Shown piece by piece: positions 44,095-53,975 of a stretch of DNA of 64,000 bases (positions are counted from its first letter, which is position 1; every line of letters starts with the position of its first letter). The position numbers and the translations under genes were made by a program. The stretch comes from Natronobeatus ordinarius (GTDB lineage: Archaea; Halobacteriota; Halobacteria; Halobacteriales; Natrialbaceae): positions 2,728,001 through 2,792,000 of the forward strand of contig NZ_CP101456.1 of the NCBI RefSeq assembly GCF_024362485.1, read 5' to 3'. A model generated the notes under the pieces. It did not search any database. It was given only the letters and a program-made list of their open reading frames with translations, and was not told the DNA's origin.

Positions 44095-44961
44095 ATGAGT
44101 GGTACGAATTCGGGTTCGAAGCTCACCCGTCGAACCCTGTTGCGAGCGTCGGGTGGCTCACTCGCTCTGCCGTTCGTGGGAAGTTCACGCGCGACCACGG
44201 ACGAGCACGAACGCGAGCGGTGGCTGCCCAGGCGCTGTCCCGACGCGACGCTCGAGCCGAGTATGGTCCACTGTCCGGACGCGAGCATGGACGGCTGTGC
44301 GGACGACCGCCCGGAGACGGAACGACTCCAGGCGGCGGCCCGGGAGACGCTCGAGACGCAGTATCCGACCGTCGGGGCGCTGCTCGACCAGGGCTTTCTC
44401 CCCTACTTCGACGTGTTGCGCTCGCCGGAGGCCGAGGGCTACTCCCACTGGCTCAGCCCCGAGTTCATCGACGACGAGGGGACGCTCGATCCGGCGCGGC
44501 CCGAGTCCGTCCTCGTCGACAACGAGTGGTGGCAGCCGATCGGCGTGATGTTCGTCGCGACCGAGTTCGGCGAGCCCATGGACGTGCCGCCGTCGGTGTA
44601 CGGCACTGACGAACCGGACGCAGAGCGCTGTTCGCCGTGGCACGCCCACGTCGGGCTGCCGGGGCGGGTCGCGTGGTGGTACTACCGGCAGGTCTACGAG
44701 GGTGATTACCGTCGGGGCAACGTGTTGCTCCCGTGTGAGACGCCCTGCATGATGCACGTGTGGACGGTCGACCATCCCGACGGCGTCTACGCGCACGGTC
44801 CGCCACCACGCGAAGATCGCCGACGGGAGCCGGCAGCACCGGGGTTCGAGACCGACGCCGAACCGGGTACGGACCACCTCGAGTGGCGTCATCTGCCGGA
44901 AGACGTCGTCCCCGAGACGACGCCCGAAGAGTACGTGGACTGGTTCCGTTCGTCGGGGTGA
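44095..44961 (+). CDS. Twin-arginine-exported Cys/His-rich protein, unknown
   Basis: A 288-residue protein. Signal TRRTLLRASGGSLALPFVG. The mature part has exactly six cysteines (48, 60, 68, 179, 214, 218) and clustered histidines: CSPWHAH at 179-185, and CETPCMMH with later His at 214-234. The spacing suggests a metal or cofactor site, or disulfides, in a folded Tat substrate. I do not recognise the family. The ATG at 44095 is preferred to the GTG at 44080. It appears monocistronic. Confidence 0.75.
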   Translation: MSGTNSGSKLTRRTLLRASGGSLALPFVGSSRATTDEHERERWLPRRCPDATLEPSMVHCPDASMDGCADDRPETERLQAAARETLETQYPTVGALLDQGFLPYFDVLRSPEAEGYSHWLSPEFIDDEGTLDPARPESVLVDNEWWQPIGVMFVATEFGEPMDVPPSVYGTDEPDAERCSPWHAHVGLPGRVAWWYYRQVYEGDYRRGNVLLPCETPCMMHVWTVDHPDGVYAHGPPPREDRRREPAAPGFETDAEPGTDHLEWRHLPEDVVPETTPEEYVDWFRSSG

Positions 44962-45109
44962 CGCGGGCGATTCACAGCGGGTGGCCGAGCACGTCTGGAT
45001 GAAGCCAGACCAGTAGCGAGTACCGATTGTAGCCGTCGATGGACGACTCGAGCGGTCCGAAGCGGCGTTCTTCGTCATCCTTTAGCAGTTGCGATTCGAA
45101 ACAGGTCCC

Positions 45110-46903
45110 ATGAGTTCCGTACCCGACCGTTCCGAGGTCGACGAGGAGTACACGTGGGACCTCGAGAGCGTCTACGCAACCGATGAGGACTGGGAGGCCG
45201 CCTCCGAGGCCGTCGCCGAACGAGTCGAGGAGCTGTCGGCCTACGAGGGCCAGACAACCGCAGACGCCGAGACGCTGCTCGAGATCCTCGAGCTCCGCGA
45301 CGCGGTGATGCGGGAGGTTTCGACGGTCGCCGCCTACGCCCGGATGCGAAGCGACGAGGACACGACGAACCAGGAGTACCAGGCGATGTTCGCCCGCGCA
45401 CAGTCGCTCTACGCCGACGCCCAGTCTGCGGCGTCGTTCGTCGAACCCGAACTCCAGGAGCTGACCCGCGATGAGTTCGAGCAGCTGGTCGAGGCCGAAC
45501 CCGACCTCGAGACGTACGACCACTACGTCGACGACGTGTTGCGGATGAAACCGCACACCCGATCCGCGGAGGTCGAGGCGCTGCTCGCCGATCTGGGCGA
45601 GGTGACGGGCGCGACGGGAGAGGTGTACAACATGCTCTCGAACGCCGATATGGGGTTCCCGTCGGTCGAAGATCCCGAGGGAGAGCGCGTCGAGATCACC
45701 CAGAGCAACTTCGTCAACCTGCTCAAAGACCCCGACCGAGCGTTCAGACAGCGCGTCTACGAGGCCTACTTCGACGAGTGGGAGTCGGTCCGCAACACCG
45801 TGGCTACGACCTACAAGAACAGCGTCAAAGCCGACGTCAAACTGGCACGGGCGCGTGACTACGACACCGCCCGCCAGGCCGCCCTCGACGGCCCGAACGT
45901 CCCGGTCGAGGTGTACGACACCCTCGTCGAAACGGTGAACGACAACCTCGAGAAACTCCACCGCCACGCCGAACTCAAGCGCGAGGCGCTCGCGGTCGAC
46001 GAGCTGCAGATGTGGGACCTCTACATGCCCCTGACTGGTGGCGAGGGACCTGACGTCGAGTACGACGACGCCTGTGAGTACATCGTCGACGCGGTCGCCC
46101 CGCTCGGGGAGGCTTACCAGACCCGCGTCGCCGAGGGGCTCGACTCGCGCTGGGTCGACGTCTACGAGAACGCCGGCAAGCGATCGGGCGCGTACTCGAG
46201 CGGGACGTACGACACCCAGCCGTTCATCCTGATGAACTACCAGGACGACATCTCCTCGATGTACACGCTGGCACACGAGCTCGGCCACTCACTGCACTCG
46301 GAGTTCACCAAGGAGGAACAGCCGTTCGTCTACTCGGGCTACGAGATCTTCGTCGCCGAGGTCGCGAGCACGGTCAACGAGGCGCTGCTGACGAACCACC
46401 TCCTCGAGACCGTCGAGGACCCCGAGTTCAAAATGCACGTCCTCAACGAGTTCTTAGAGCGGGTTCGCTCGACGCTGTACCGACAGACGCTGTTCGCCGA
46501 GTTCGAACACCGCGCCCACGAACTCGAGGAGACGGGCGAGCCGCTGACGGCCGACCGGCTCGACGAGTGCTACCGCGACCTGAAAGACCGCTACTACGAA
46601 CCCGCCGTCGTCGACGACCGGATCGCCCGCGAGTGGATGCGCATTCCCCACTTCTACCGGGCCTTCTACGTCTACCAGTACGCCACCGGCATCTCCGCCG
46701 CGCTCGCCATCGTCGACCACGTGCTGGAAGACGGCGAGCCGGCCGCCGAGGACTACCTCGAGTTCCTCCGTCGGGGCTCCCGCGAGTACCCGCTGGACCT
46801 GCTCCGGATCACGGGCGTCGACATGAGCGCGTCGGGGCCGGTCGAACGGGCGCTCGCGACGTACGACGAGCGACTCGCGGAGTTCGAGGCGTTACTCGAG
46901 TAA
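45110..46903 (+). CDS. pepF: Oligoendopeptidase F (M3 family metallopeptidase)
   Basis: A 597-residue cytoplasmic zinc peptidase that cuts short peptides. The zinc motif LAHELGHSLHSEF holds HExxH, with the downstream Glu in EIFVAEVAST. Length and the C-terminal FYRAFYVYQYATGISAALA match PepF. The ATG at 45110 (MSSVPDRSEVDEEYTWDL) lies about 28 bases after CCTTTAG; a start at 45089 would precede the expected transcription start. Confidence 0.95.
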   Translation: MSSVPDRSEVDEEYTWDLESVYATDEDWEAASEAVAERVEELSAYEGQTTADAETLLEILELRDAVMREVSTVAAYARMRSDEDTTNQEYQAMFARAQSLYADAQSAASFVEPELQELTRDEFEQLVEAEPDLETYDHYVDDVLRMKPHTRSAEVEALLADLGEVTGATGEVYNMLSNADMGFPSVEDPEGERVEITQSNFVNLLKDPDRAFRQRVYEAYFDEWESVRNTVATTYKNSVKADVKLARARDYDTARQAALDGPNVPVEVYDTLVETVNDNLEKLHRHAELKREALAVDELQMWDLYMPLTGGEGPDVEYDDACEYIVDAVAPLGEAYQTRVAEGLDSRWVDVYENAGKRSGAYSSGTYDTQPFILMNYQDDISSMYTLAHELGHSLHSEFTKEEQPFVYSGYEIFVAEVASTVNEALLTNHLLETVEDPEFKMHVLNEFLERVRSTLYRQTLFAEFEHRAHELEETGEPLTADRLDECYRDLKDRYYEPAVVDDRIAREWMRIPHFYRAFYVYQYATGISAALAIVDHVLEDGEPAAEDYLEFLRRGSREYPLDLLRITGVDMSASGPVERALATYDERLAEFEALLE

Positions 46904-47047
46904 GCCACACACGCTTCGAACGGCTGGCGCCAGCCGACGGCTACTGACAGCCGGACGAACGATACAGATCGCTCTCGAGTGTGTTTTTGACCCTGAGTAA
47001 AACGATCAGAAGAAAGTGTTATCAACCACTGACTTCGAGCCACTGCT

Positions 47048-48046
47048 GTGCATCGACGACAGTATCTCGTAACGACAGGTATCGGGACAGTGAGCGCACT
47101 CGCCGGCTGTACGGCGACCGACGCCGACGACGCAGGCAGTGACGCCGACGACGGCGACGATACGGAGGACCACGCGGACGAGTCAGCCGACGAACAGCCC
47201 CCCGCGGAACTGGACCAGGAGACGCTGGAGCTGGGGGAGGCAGTGCTGTTTTACACCGAGGACGGCAGCCAGGAACTCGCCTTTCGGCCGATCGATCCGG
47301 CCGTTCGGCCGCTGCTCGTCACGGACCGGCCCGAGCAGGGGCTCCTCGCGACCGAGACGCCGTCGGAAGACGCCGACTACGTCACCGTCGCGCTCGAGGC
47401 CGAGAACGTCGGCGACTCGGCCGTCGACGTCCCCTCGACGATCGAACTCCACGCCGGCGGGAGCAGCCACAGCCACGTGCGGACGGCGCTCACCGACGAG
47501 TACGAGCCGTTCCGGGAACTCGAGCCCGGCGAGTCGACGGTCCAGTACGCCGTCTTCGAAGTACCGACGGCGGACACGGACGCGGAGGTGCGACTGACCG
47601 CCGAGTGGGGCGCCAGGGAGCCGGTGGCCGCCGAGTGGGCCGTGGATCTCGCCGAGGCGCGCCGGCTGGAGTTCGATCTCGAGGAGTTGCCGATGGGCGA
47701 GGTCGTGACGATCGGCACGGACGAGGTGCGGTTCGCCGTCGAAGTCCAGTCCGTTCGGGAGGAAGACGACGGGGACGAGACGTCCGTCTTCGTCGCGTTC
47801 CGGGCCGAGAACGTCGGCTCGACGACAGTGCTTGACCCGACGATCCGCGGCGTGACGCTGGTGGCAGCGGGCCAGACGTTCGATCCCGAAACCGACGGGG
47901 GCGACGACGCCTACGACGCCGACGAACTCGAGCCCGGCGACAGCGAGCGTGGAGAGTTTCACTTCCGCGTTCCGGCGTCGGCTGACCCCGAGACGTTCCG
48001 GCTGGCGCTGACACCCGAGCTGGACGCCTCCTGGACTCTCAGGTAG
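47048..48046 (+). CDS. Lipoprotein with two Ig-like (DUF4352-type) domains
   Basis: A 332-residue lipoprotein. Lipobox ending at Cys21 (SALAGC), an acidic linker to about residue 60, then two related beta-domains. Each has a strand pair of the form DYVTVALEAENVGDSAVDVP and SVFVAFRAENVGSTTVLDP, and an ELEPGES turn. This is the pattern of DUF4352-like cell-surface modules of unknown role. GTG start at 47048. Confidence 0.8.
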   Translation: MHRRQYLVTTGIGTVSALAGCTATDADDAGSDADDGDDTEDHADESADEQPPAELDQETLELGEAVLFYTEDGSQELAFRPIDPAVRPLLVTDRPEQGLLATETPSEDADYVTVALEAENVGDSAVDVPSTIELHAGGSSHSHVRTALTDEYEPFRELEPGESTVQYAVFEVPTADTDAEVRLTAEWGAREPVAAEWAVDLAEARRLEFDLEELPMGEVVTIGTDEVRFAVEVQSVREEDDGDETSVFVAFRAENVGSTTVLDPTIRGVTLVAAGQTFDPETDGGDDAYDADELEPGDSERGEFHFRVPASADPETFRLALTPELDASWTLR

Positions 48047-48110
48047 TCGCCCGAGAGCGGACTGGAGAGCCCTCAGCACGCGACCCTACGTGAGAACGAC
48101 GAGCACCCGG

Positions 48111-48719
48111 TCAGGGCGACTCGAGGGCGAGCGCCCGACCGGCCAGGTAGACCAGCCCGGCGCTGATCGCGGCCGCACCGCCGACGGCGATCACGGGGAC
48201 GGAAACGGCAGTCTGTTCGTACGGATTTTGCGGCGCAGCGGCGACGATCCCCTCCACGGTTTCGGTTCCCATGTGACCGAACAGGAAGAAGACCACAGTG
48301 AGGACGATAGCGAAGCCGCCGGTCACCAGCCCGAACATGGAGGCGACGTCCTCGACGTTCAGGAGGGTCCGGATTTGCGACTCCGAGTACGTGAATTCGC
48401 CGCGACGGCGGACGACGGCGACCGCGGCGAGAGTCGTTGCGGTCGCGAGTTGGATCACGCCGGCGTAAACGCCGAGCCAGAGCACGAGCGGGGACGACCA
48501 CAGCGGATCGTTGCCGGGGAAAGCCGCCTGAACCGACGCCGGATAGGTAGCCGTGATCGGAACGACGAGTGCGAGCGCCAACAGTAAACCGCTCTGCCAG
48601 CGAAGCTTCTCGGGGATCCGCCGCTTGATTAGTGCGTAGCGCTGTACTCGCAGTCGTTCGTAGGTTGAGTCGCCGAGCAAGGCGTCTGCGATCGGATCGT
48701 CCGGGTCAGTCGAGGGCAT
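48111..48719 (-). CDS. Four-helix membrane protein, unknown function
   Basis: A 202-residue protein. Polar N terminus (MPSTDPDDPIADALLGDSTYERLRVQRYALIKRRIPEKLRW), then four membrane segments near 46-66, 78-102, 125-150 and 165-190. The ATG at 48719 is chosen; longer in-frame starts run into the promoter region of the bop gene. It diverges from bop across 200 bases. No family recognised; a link to bacteriorhodopsin is only positional. Confidence 0.72.
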   Translation of the reverse strand: MPSTDPDDPIADALLGDSTYERLRVQRYALIKRRIPEKLRWQSGLLLALALVVPITATYPASVQAAFPGNDPLWSSPLVLWLGVYAGVIQLATATTLAAVAVVRRRGEFTYSESQIRTLLNVEDVASMFGLVTGGFAIVLTVVFFLFGHMGTETVEGIVAAAPQNPYEQTAVSVPVIAVGGAAAISAGLVYLAGRALALESP

Positions 48720-48858
48720 AGTCGAGTGGGGGACGGAGACCGGGTACAGCCAGCCTGCCGAGTCGGCACAGCCGGCTGTCGGTTCAGGCTTCCGGACACG
48801 GACCATCCCAATATACGCTACGGTTTTCAACTCGCTGTCAGAATGCCAGAGATACACG

Positions 48859-48898
48859 AACGGGTGTATTATTCCGTTAGGGCTTGTGGTGATATATT
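48859..48898 (+). promoter_or_regulatory. bop promoter: inverted repeat and TATA box
   Basis: AACGG (48859-48863) and CCGTT (48874-48878) form arms around ten AT-rich bases, 13 bases before a GATATATTA TATA box (48891-48899). The position matches the upstream activating element that Bat uses in Halobacterium bop promoters, though the sequence is not the same. The ATG at 48920 follows the box at leaderless spacing. Confidence 0.55.
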
Positions 48899-48919
48899 AG
48901 TCGCTTTCTACCTCCAGCT

Positions 48920-49660
48920 ATGTCCGAACTCGTAGGACCGGAGTCGCTTTGGCTGTGGATCGGCACGATCGGGATGACCCTCGGTACGCTGTATTTCGTC
49001 GGCCGCGGACGCGGCATCCGCGATCCGAAGATGCAGCAGTTCTACATCATCACGATCTTCATCACCACTATCGCGGCGACGATGTACTTCGCGATGGCGA
49101 CGGGATTCGGCGTCACCGAAGTCACGGTCGGCGACGAAGCGCTCACGATCTACTGGGCGCGCTACGCCGACTGGATCTTCACCACGCCGCTGTTGCTGCT
49201 CGACCTCGCGCTACTGGCCGGAGCCGACCGAAACACGATCGGGACCCTGATCGGCCTCGACGTGCTCATGATCGGAACTGGCACCATCGCGGCGTTCGCG
49301 GCGACCCCCGCCACCCGCATCGCGTGGTGGGGCATCAGCACCGGCTTCCTGCTCGCGTTGCTGTACGTCCTCGTCGGGACCCTCTCCGAGCGGGCGCAGA
49401 CCCAGTCCCCGGAGGTGCGGTCGCTGTTCGGCAGGCTCCGGAACCTGCTCATCGCGCTGTGGCTGCTGTACCCCGTGGTCTGGATCCTCGGGACCGAAGG
49501 TACCTTCGGCATCCTCCCGCTGTACTGGGAAACCGCGGCGTTCATGGCCCTCGACCTGACCGCGAAGGTCGGCTTCGGGCTGCTCCTGCTGCGCAGCCAC
49601 GCGGTGCTCGAGCGCGCCGTCACGCCGACGCCGACGTCGGAGCAGGCGTCACCGGCCTGA
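48920..49660 (+). CDS. bop: Bacteriorhodopsin, light-driven proton pump
   Basis: A 246-residue seven-helix retinal protein. All proton-pump residues are present (Halobacterium numbering in brackets): Arg81 (82), Asp84 (85), Thr88 (89), Asp95 (96), Glu193 (194), Glu204 (204), Asp212 (212) and the retinal Lys216 (216). [20 protein letters not shown] is nearly identical to the canonical helix C, so proton pumping rather than chloride or sensory function is expected. Leu at the spectral-tuning position suggests green absorption. No blh/brp or bat gene is adjacent. Confidence 0.97.
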   Translation: MSELVGPESLWLWIGTIGMTLGTLYFVGRGRGIRDPKMQQFYIITIFITTIAATMYFAMATGFGVTEVTVGDEALTIYWARYADWIFTTPLLLLDLALLAGADRNTIGTLIGLDVLMIGTGTIAAFAATPATRIAWWGISTGFLLALLYVLVGTLSERAQTQSPEVRSLFGRLRNLLIALWLLYPVVWILGTEGTFGILPLYWETAAFMALDLTAKVGFGLLLLRSHAVLERAVTPTPTSEQASPA

Positions 49661-49814
49661 GATCGAGTCACCTGAGGCGAGTAGTGCGCGAGTCGAGGGC
49701 GCGATAGCGGGCTCGACCGCGAACAGCGCGTCTGGCCGCGGTGACCGGTGCGACGAAATCACACCGCGACCCAAAGGCACATTTACCGTCCACGACTTAT
49801 CCGCGTACATCAGG

Positions 49815-51044
49815 ATGTCTCGAAGCCCGTCTCTCCCAGATAGACCCAGCCGCGAAATCGATCCGGATATGCCGGACGACGAGCGGCTCGAGGTGCTTCG
49901 CGCCCACTTACAGGACCTCGTCGACGTCAACGAGACGCTCTCGAACCAGCTCGATGACGCCGAACGGCGCCGACAGAAGCTCCGAGAGAAAGCCGACCGA
50001 ATCGAACGCGAGAACGAGACGCTGAAAAGCTCCTCATTGTACGTCGCGACCGTCGAGGACCGCTTCGACGGCGAGGCGATCATCAAACAGCACGGGAACA
50101 ACCAGGAGGTGGTGACCGAACTGCCACCCCGGCTGGAGGACGAACTCGAGGCCGGCGACCGCGTCGCCGTCAACGACTCCTTCGGCGTACAGCTGATCCT
50201 CAGCGCCGAGATGGACGCCCGTGCGCAGGCGATGGAGATCGACGAGAGTCCGGACGTCGGGTACGAAGATATCGGCGGCATCGACGAACAGATCCGCGAG
50301 GTCCGTGAGGCCGTCGAACAGCCGCTCGCCCAGCCCGAGCTGTTCGAGGAGGTCGGCATCGAGCCGCCGGCAGGCGTCCTGCTCTACGGGCCGCCGGGAA
50401 CGGGCAAGACGATGCTCGCGAAGGCCGTCGCCAACCAGACCGACGCCACCTTCATCAAGATGGCCGGCTCGGAGCTCGTCCGCAAGTTCATCGGCGAAGG
50501 CTCGCGGCTCGTCCGTGACCTCTTCGAACTGGCACGCGAACGCGAACCCGCCATCATCTTCATCGACGAGATCGACGCCATCGCCTCGAGGCGGACGGAG
50601 TCGAAGACCTCCGGCGACGCCGAGGTCCAGCGGACGATGATGCAACTGCTCAGCGAGATGGACGGCTTCGAGGAGCGCGGCGAAATCCGCATCATCGCGG
50701 CGACCAACCGTTTCGACATGCTCGATTCGGCAATCCTCAGACCCGGCCGGTTCGACCGGCTCATCGAGGTTCCCGAACCCGACCGCGAGGGCCGCGAGAA
50801 GATCTTCCAGATCCATACCCGGGGCATGAACGTCGACGACGACGTCGACTTCGACGCGCTAGCCGACGACACCGTCGGCTACAGCGGGGCGGAGATCGAG
50901 AGCCTCACCACCGAGGCGGGGATGTTCGCCATCCGCGACGACCGCGATCACGTCTGCCAGACGGACTTCGTCGACGCCCTCGAGAAGATCGAAAACGACG
51001 ACGGCAGCGACGTCATTGCTTCGGCCGGATACTTCTATCAGTAG
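49815..51044 (+). CDS. pan: Proteasome-activating nucleotidase
   Basis: A 409-residue AAA ATPase that unfolds substrates for the 20S proteasome. N-terminal coiled coil at about 22-75, OB domain 76-135, Walker A GPPGTGKT at 192-199, Walker B with FIDEID at 249-254, and NRFDMLDSAILRPGRFDR (second region of homology). It ends FYQ, the hydrophobic-Tyr-X motif that docks into the proteasome ring. It is monocistronic behind an ATTTAC box. Confidence 0.96.
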   Translation: MSRSPSLPDRPSREIDPDMPDDERLEVLRAHLQDLVDVNETLSNQLDDAERRRQKLREKADRIERENETLKSSSLYVATVEDRFDGEAIIKQHGNNQEVVTELPPRLEDELEAGDRVAVNDSFGVQLILSAEMDARAQAMEIDESPDVGYEDIGGIDEQIREVREAVEQPLAQPELFEEVGIEPPAGVLLYGPPGTGKTMLAKAVANQTDATFIKMAGSELVRKFIGEGSRLVRDLFELAREREPAIIFIDEIDAIASRRTESKTSGDAEVQRTMMQLLSEMDGFEERGEIRIIAATNRFDMLDSAILRPGRFDRLIEVPEPDREGREKIFQIHTRGMNVDDDVDFDALADDTVGYSGAEIESLTTEAGMFAIRDDRDHVCQTDFVDALEKIENDDGSDVIASAGYFYQ

Positions 51045-51271
51045 CCCGCTCGAGGCTGAGAACGCGGGTCGCCGTTCGTGTGGGATTCTGCGAGCACTCG
51101 ACCGGTCGTGACGATCAGTCACTCTCTCCTCTGCTCGAGGGAACGTACGCGACTCCTGTTCGTCTCCACCACTGTAGCCCGGACGCAGGACAGACCGTGG
51201 AAGCTATGGGTTTACCGTCACGTACGTCTACCCATGGATTCGCGTTTGGCAGGCCGGTGGAGGCGGTCGCC

Positions 51272-51730
51272 GTGATCGACGGCGTCGAGGAAACCCTCGA
51301 TGAGATCGGGTTCAATCCGGACACGAGCGTCCTCACCCGTCGACAGGCACAGGTGCTCGCACTTCGACAGCAGGGCGTCTCGCAGGCGGCGATCGCCGAA
51401 GCCCTCGGCACGTCGCGGGCGAACGTCTCCTCGATCGAGGGCAGCGCTCGCGACAATCTCGAGAAGGCGCGCGAGACGGTGGCGTTCGCGGAGGCGCTTC
51501 GTGCACCGGTTCGGATTCAGATCCCGGCGGAGACGGACCTCTACGACGTCCCACAGCAGGTGTACGACGCCTGTGACGAGGAAGGGGTGAAAGTCGATCA
51601 CACTGCCCCGGATCTGATGAAGATCATCAGCGACGCCGCCGGAGACGCCGTGAGCGGCCGGCAGGTCGACGAGGATCTCATCGTCGGCGTCACGAGCGAC
51701 GGCTCGGTTCGGGTTCGTCGGCCCGACTGA
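51272..51730 (+). CDS. Tfx family DNA-binding protein
   Basis: A 152-residue regulator. N-terminal HTH LTRRQAQVLALRQQGVSQAAIAEALGTSRANVSSIEGSARDNLEKARETV, then a domain for oligomerisation or ligand (IQIPAETDLYDVPQQVYDACDEEGVKV). Tfx was first described as a regulator near a molybdenum operon in methanogens; the target here is unknown. The GTG at 51272 gives family length, with GGTGGAGG just upstream. An ATG at 51206 is an alternative. Confidence 0.85.
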   Translation: MIDGVEETLDEIGFNPDTSVLTRRQAQVLALRQQGVSQAAIAEALGTSRANVSSIEGSARDNLEKARETVAFAEALRAPVRIQIPAETDLYDVPQQVYDACDEEGVKVDHTAPDLMKIISDAAGDAVSGRQVDEDLIVGVTSDGSVRVRRPD

Positions 51731-51892
51731 GAACGGCTGGCGCGCTGGAATCGACCGTCTCGACTGCCTGTCTTCACCGAACGGCACACAGTTACTGCGA
51801 GAACGCCACCACAGCTACTGGAAAAGGCCACGGCTGTAGTCGTGGGAGAGCCACGGACGAGGAACACGACCCCCACTGGGTCGGCGCGTTCG

Positions 51893-52321
51893 TCACCCTC
51901 GTTGCTCGAGAATGCGATCGACGATCAGCCGCGTCGAGAGGAGTTCGTCTTCGTAGCGGGGTTCCCGACCGCTGGCGGAGCGAATCTCACAGTCGAGGCC
52001 GCGACGCTCGAGTTCGGCCGCGATCGCCTCCCGGTCGTGGTGTTGGTCGTGCCCGAGGACGATCACGTCCGGCTCGAGTTCCTCGATCGGGACGAAGATG
52101 TCCGCTTCGTGGCCGAGGATCGCCTCGTCGACGACCTCGAGCGCGCCGACGACGTCGCGGCGCTGCCGGGCCGAACAGATCGGTGGCGCTTTGTGGTCGA
52201 CGTTTCGCTTTCGGGCGACGATGACGTACAACTCGTCACCCATCGCAGCCGCTTCCGACAGATAGTGGACGTGGCCCGGGTGGATGATGTCGAACGTTCC
52301 CTGTGCGACTACTCTGGTCAT
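51893..52321 (-). CDS. ribL: Archaeal FAD synthase (cytidylyltransferase-like)
   Basis: A 142-residue nucleotidyltransferase with the HxGH motif in [14 protein letters not shown] and the C-terminal STRLIVDRI. RibL transfers AMP from ATP to FMN to make FAD. The ATG at 52321 ([11 protein letters not shown]) is fixed by the N-terminal strand. It lies 25 bases after the JAMM gene and is probably cotranscribed with it. Confidence 0.92.
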   Translation of the reverse strand: MTRVVAQGTFDIIHPGHVHYLSEAAAMGDELYVIVARKRNVDHKAPPICSARQRRDVVGALEVVDEAILGHEADIFVPIEELEPDVIVLGHDQHHDREAIAAELERRGLDCEIRSASGREPRYEDELLSTRLIVDRILEQRG

Positions 52322-52346
52322 GCGGAGTTCACCGTGCGTGCTCGAA

Positions 52347-52853
52347 TCATCGTCGGTCCCGTCGGAGTTCCTCGTCGATGTCTGCCTGTGTGAAGTCGAA
52401 GAAATCGTCCGTGTCGGGTAACTCGACGTCGATGACGGGAAGCGTCGTCGGATGACCCTCGGAGTCGAATGCCTGCCAGTCCGTCCGCCGGTACGGTGCG
52501 CCGATGATGATGTGCACCGACCCACGGGTGAACGTCTCCAAGTCCGCGCTGCTCGGGCGTAACACGCCGTTGGGATGTGAGTGGACGCTGCCGAGTGACT
52601 TCACGTCGTTCGGTACCTGACTCGTGCGCACCGTTGCACTCACGCTGTTGGACTCGGTTCCGGGAATCACGAGCACGTCGGTGATGACCAGCCCGTCCCG
52701 GTCGAGCCCCAGCCGTGACGCTTCCGTTCCGCGGAGCATCCCCATGTACTCGTTCGGGTGGGTCGCCTCCGCGGACTCGATGGTGAACTCGAGCGTCTCC
52801 TCGGCGATGCCGAGGATCTCGTTCGAGCGAAACAGCGCGTCGAGCAGCCCCAT
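52347..52853 (-). CDS. JAMM/MPN+ metalloprotease (desampylase-like)
   Basis: A 168-residue protein. The JAMM zinc motif is complete: [14 protein letters not shown] places His91, His93 and Asp104, with Glu35 (NEYMGMLRG) as catalytic base. Haloferax JAMM1 of this type removes the ubiquitin-like SAMP proteins from targets. It is the first gene of an operon with ribL. PAN, another component of archaeal protein turnover, is 1.3 kb away. Confidence 0.9.
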   Translation of the reverse strand: MGLLDALFRSNEILGIAEETLEFTIESAEATHPNEYMGMLRGTEASRLGLDRDGLVITDVLVIPGTESNSVSATVRTSQVPNDVKSLGSVHSHPNGVLRPSSADLETFTRGSVHIIIGAPYRRTDWQAFDSEGHPTTLPVIDVELPDTDDFFDFTQADIDEELRRDRR

Positions 52854-52994
52854 GTGGGTGAATCGGGCCTTGAGGTTGCTAAACGTTCCGAAAGCCGTCC
52901 CGATCGAGCGCGAACCGGTTCTGCACTCTCCGTTCGGCTATGACGGCTCCGAGTCAAACAGTCGTGACACGCTGTGTGAGTCGTCCCTGGCGAC

Positions 52995-53975
52995 TCAGTT
53001 CGCCCACTCCTCGAACGACCGGTAGATGCCCTTCGAGAGGTAGCGCTCGCTCGAGTCGGGAAACACCGTCACGACCGAGTCGTACGGGGCGTCGATCTCG
53101 CCCGAGTCGATCCGTCGGGCGACCCGCTTGGCGGCGACGCTCGCGGCGGCGGCGCTCGAGGCGACGAGGTGACCTTCTTCGCGGGCGAGGCGTTTGAGCT
53201 CTTCGTGCGTTGCCTCGTCCGAAACGGCGTACACGTCGTCGACGAGGTCGGCCTCGAACAGTTCGTTCGTGTCGGTGTCGTGGGTGCCGATTCCCTCGAT
53301 CTTGTACTCGTCTTCGTGTCGGTCTTTCTCGAGGAATTCGCCAAAGAGCGACCCGTCTGGCTCGACGGCGACGACGTACGTGTCCGGGTGTTGCTCGCGG
53401 GCGTAGCGGGCGATCCCCATGAGCGTGCCGGCGGTGCCACAGCCGGCGACCACCGCGCCGACCTCGCCGTCGAGGGCCTCGTAGAGCTCCGGTCCCGTCG
53501 TCTCGTAGTGGGCCTCGGTGTTGAGCGGGTTGGCGAACTGCTGGGGAACGACCGCGTCGTCGAGTTCCTCGGCGAGTTCGTGAGCACGGGCGATCGCTCC
53601 GCCCATCCCGTCGCTGGTCGGCGTGTTGATCACCTTCGCGCCGAGGGCTGCCATCAGCTGCTGTTTCTCGACACTGAACTTCTCGGGAACGACGAAGATC
53701 GCGTTCAGCCCGAGCTGTCCAGCGGCGATCGCCAGTCCGATCCCCGTGTTCCCCGCCGTCGGTTCGATCACCGTTCCCCCCGGAGCAAGGTCGCCGCGTT
53801 CGAGCATCCGCTCGAGCATGTACTTCCCGATCCGGTCTTTGACGCTCGCACCGGGGTTGAACGACTCGAGTTTGGCGTAGACGGGGATGCCCTCCGGGGC
53901 GTCGTGAACGCGGACGAGCGGCGTCCGGCCGACGGCCTCGAGTACCGAGTCCAACGGTCGCTCGTGGGTGGTCAT
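52995..53975 (-). CDS. Cysteine synthase family PLP enzyme
   Basis: A 326-residue fold-type II PLP enzyme. The PLP lysine is Lys46 in PGASVKDR; PTAGNTGIGLA and GCGTAGTLMG contact substrate and phosphate. The Ala of PTAGNTG (usually Ser) and the length fit the CysK/CysM/CBS group; O-acetylserine or O-phosphoserine may be the substrate. It ends FPDSSERYLSKGIYRSFEEW. Divergent from purA. Confidence 0.92.
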   Translation of the reverse strand: MTTHERPLDSVLEAVGRTPLVRVHDAPEGIPVYAKLESFNPGASVKDRIGKYMLERMLERGDLAPGGTVIEPTAGNTGIGLAIAAGQLGLNAIFVVPEKFSVEKQQLMAALGAKVINTPTSDGMGGAIARAHELAEELDDAVVPQQFANPLNTEAHYETTGPELYEALDGEVGAVVAGCGTAGTLMGIARYAREQHPDTYVVAVEPDGSLFGEFLEKDRHEDEYKIEGIGTHDTDTNELFEADLVDDVYAVSDEATHEELKRLAREEGHLVASSAAAASVAAKRVARRIDSGEIDAPYDSVVTVFPDSSERYLSKGIYRSFEEWAN

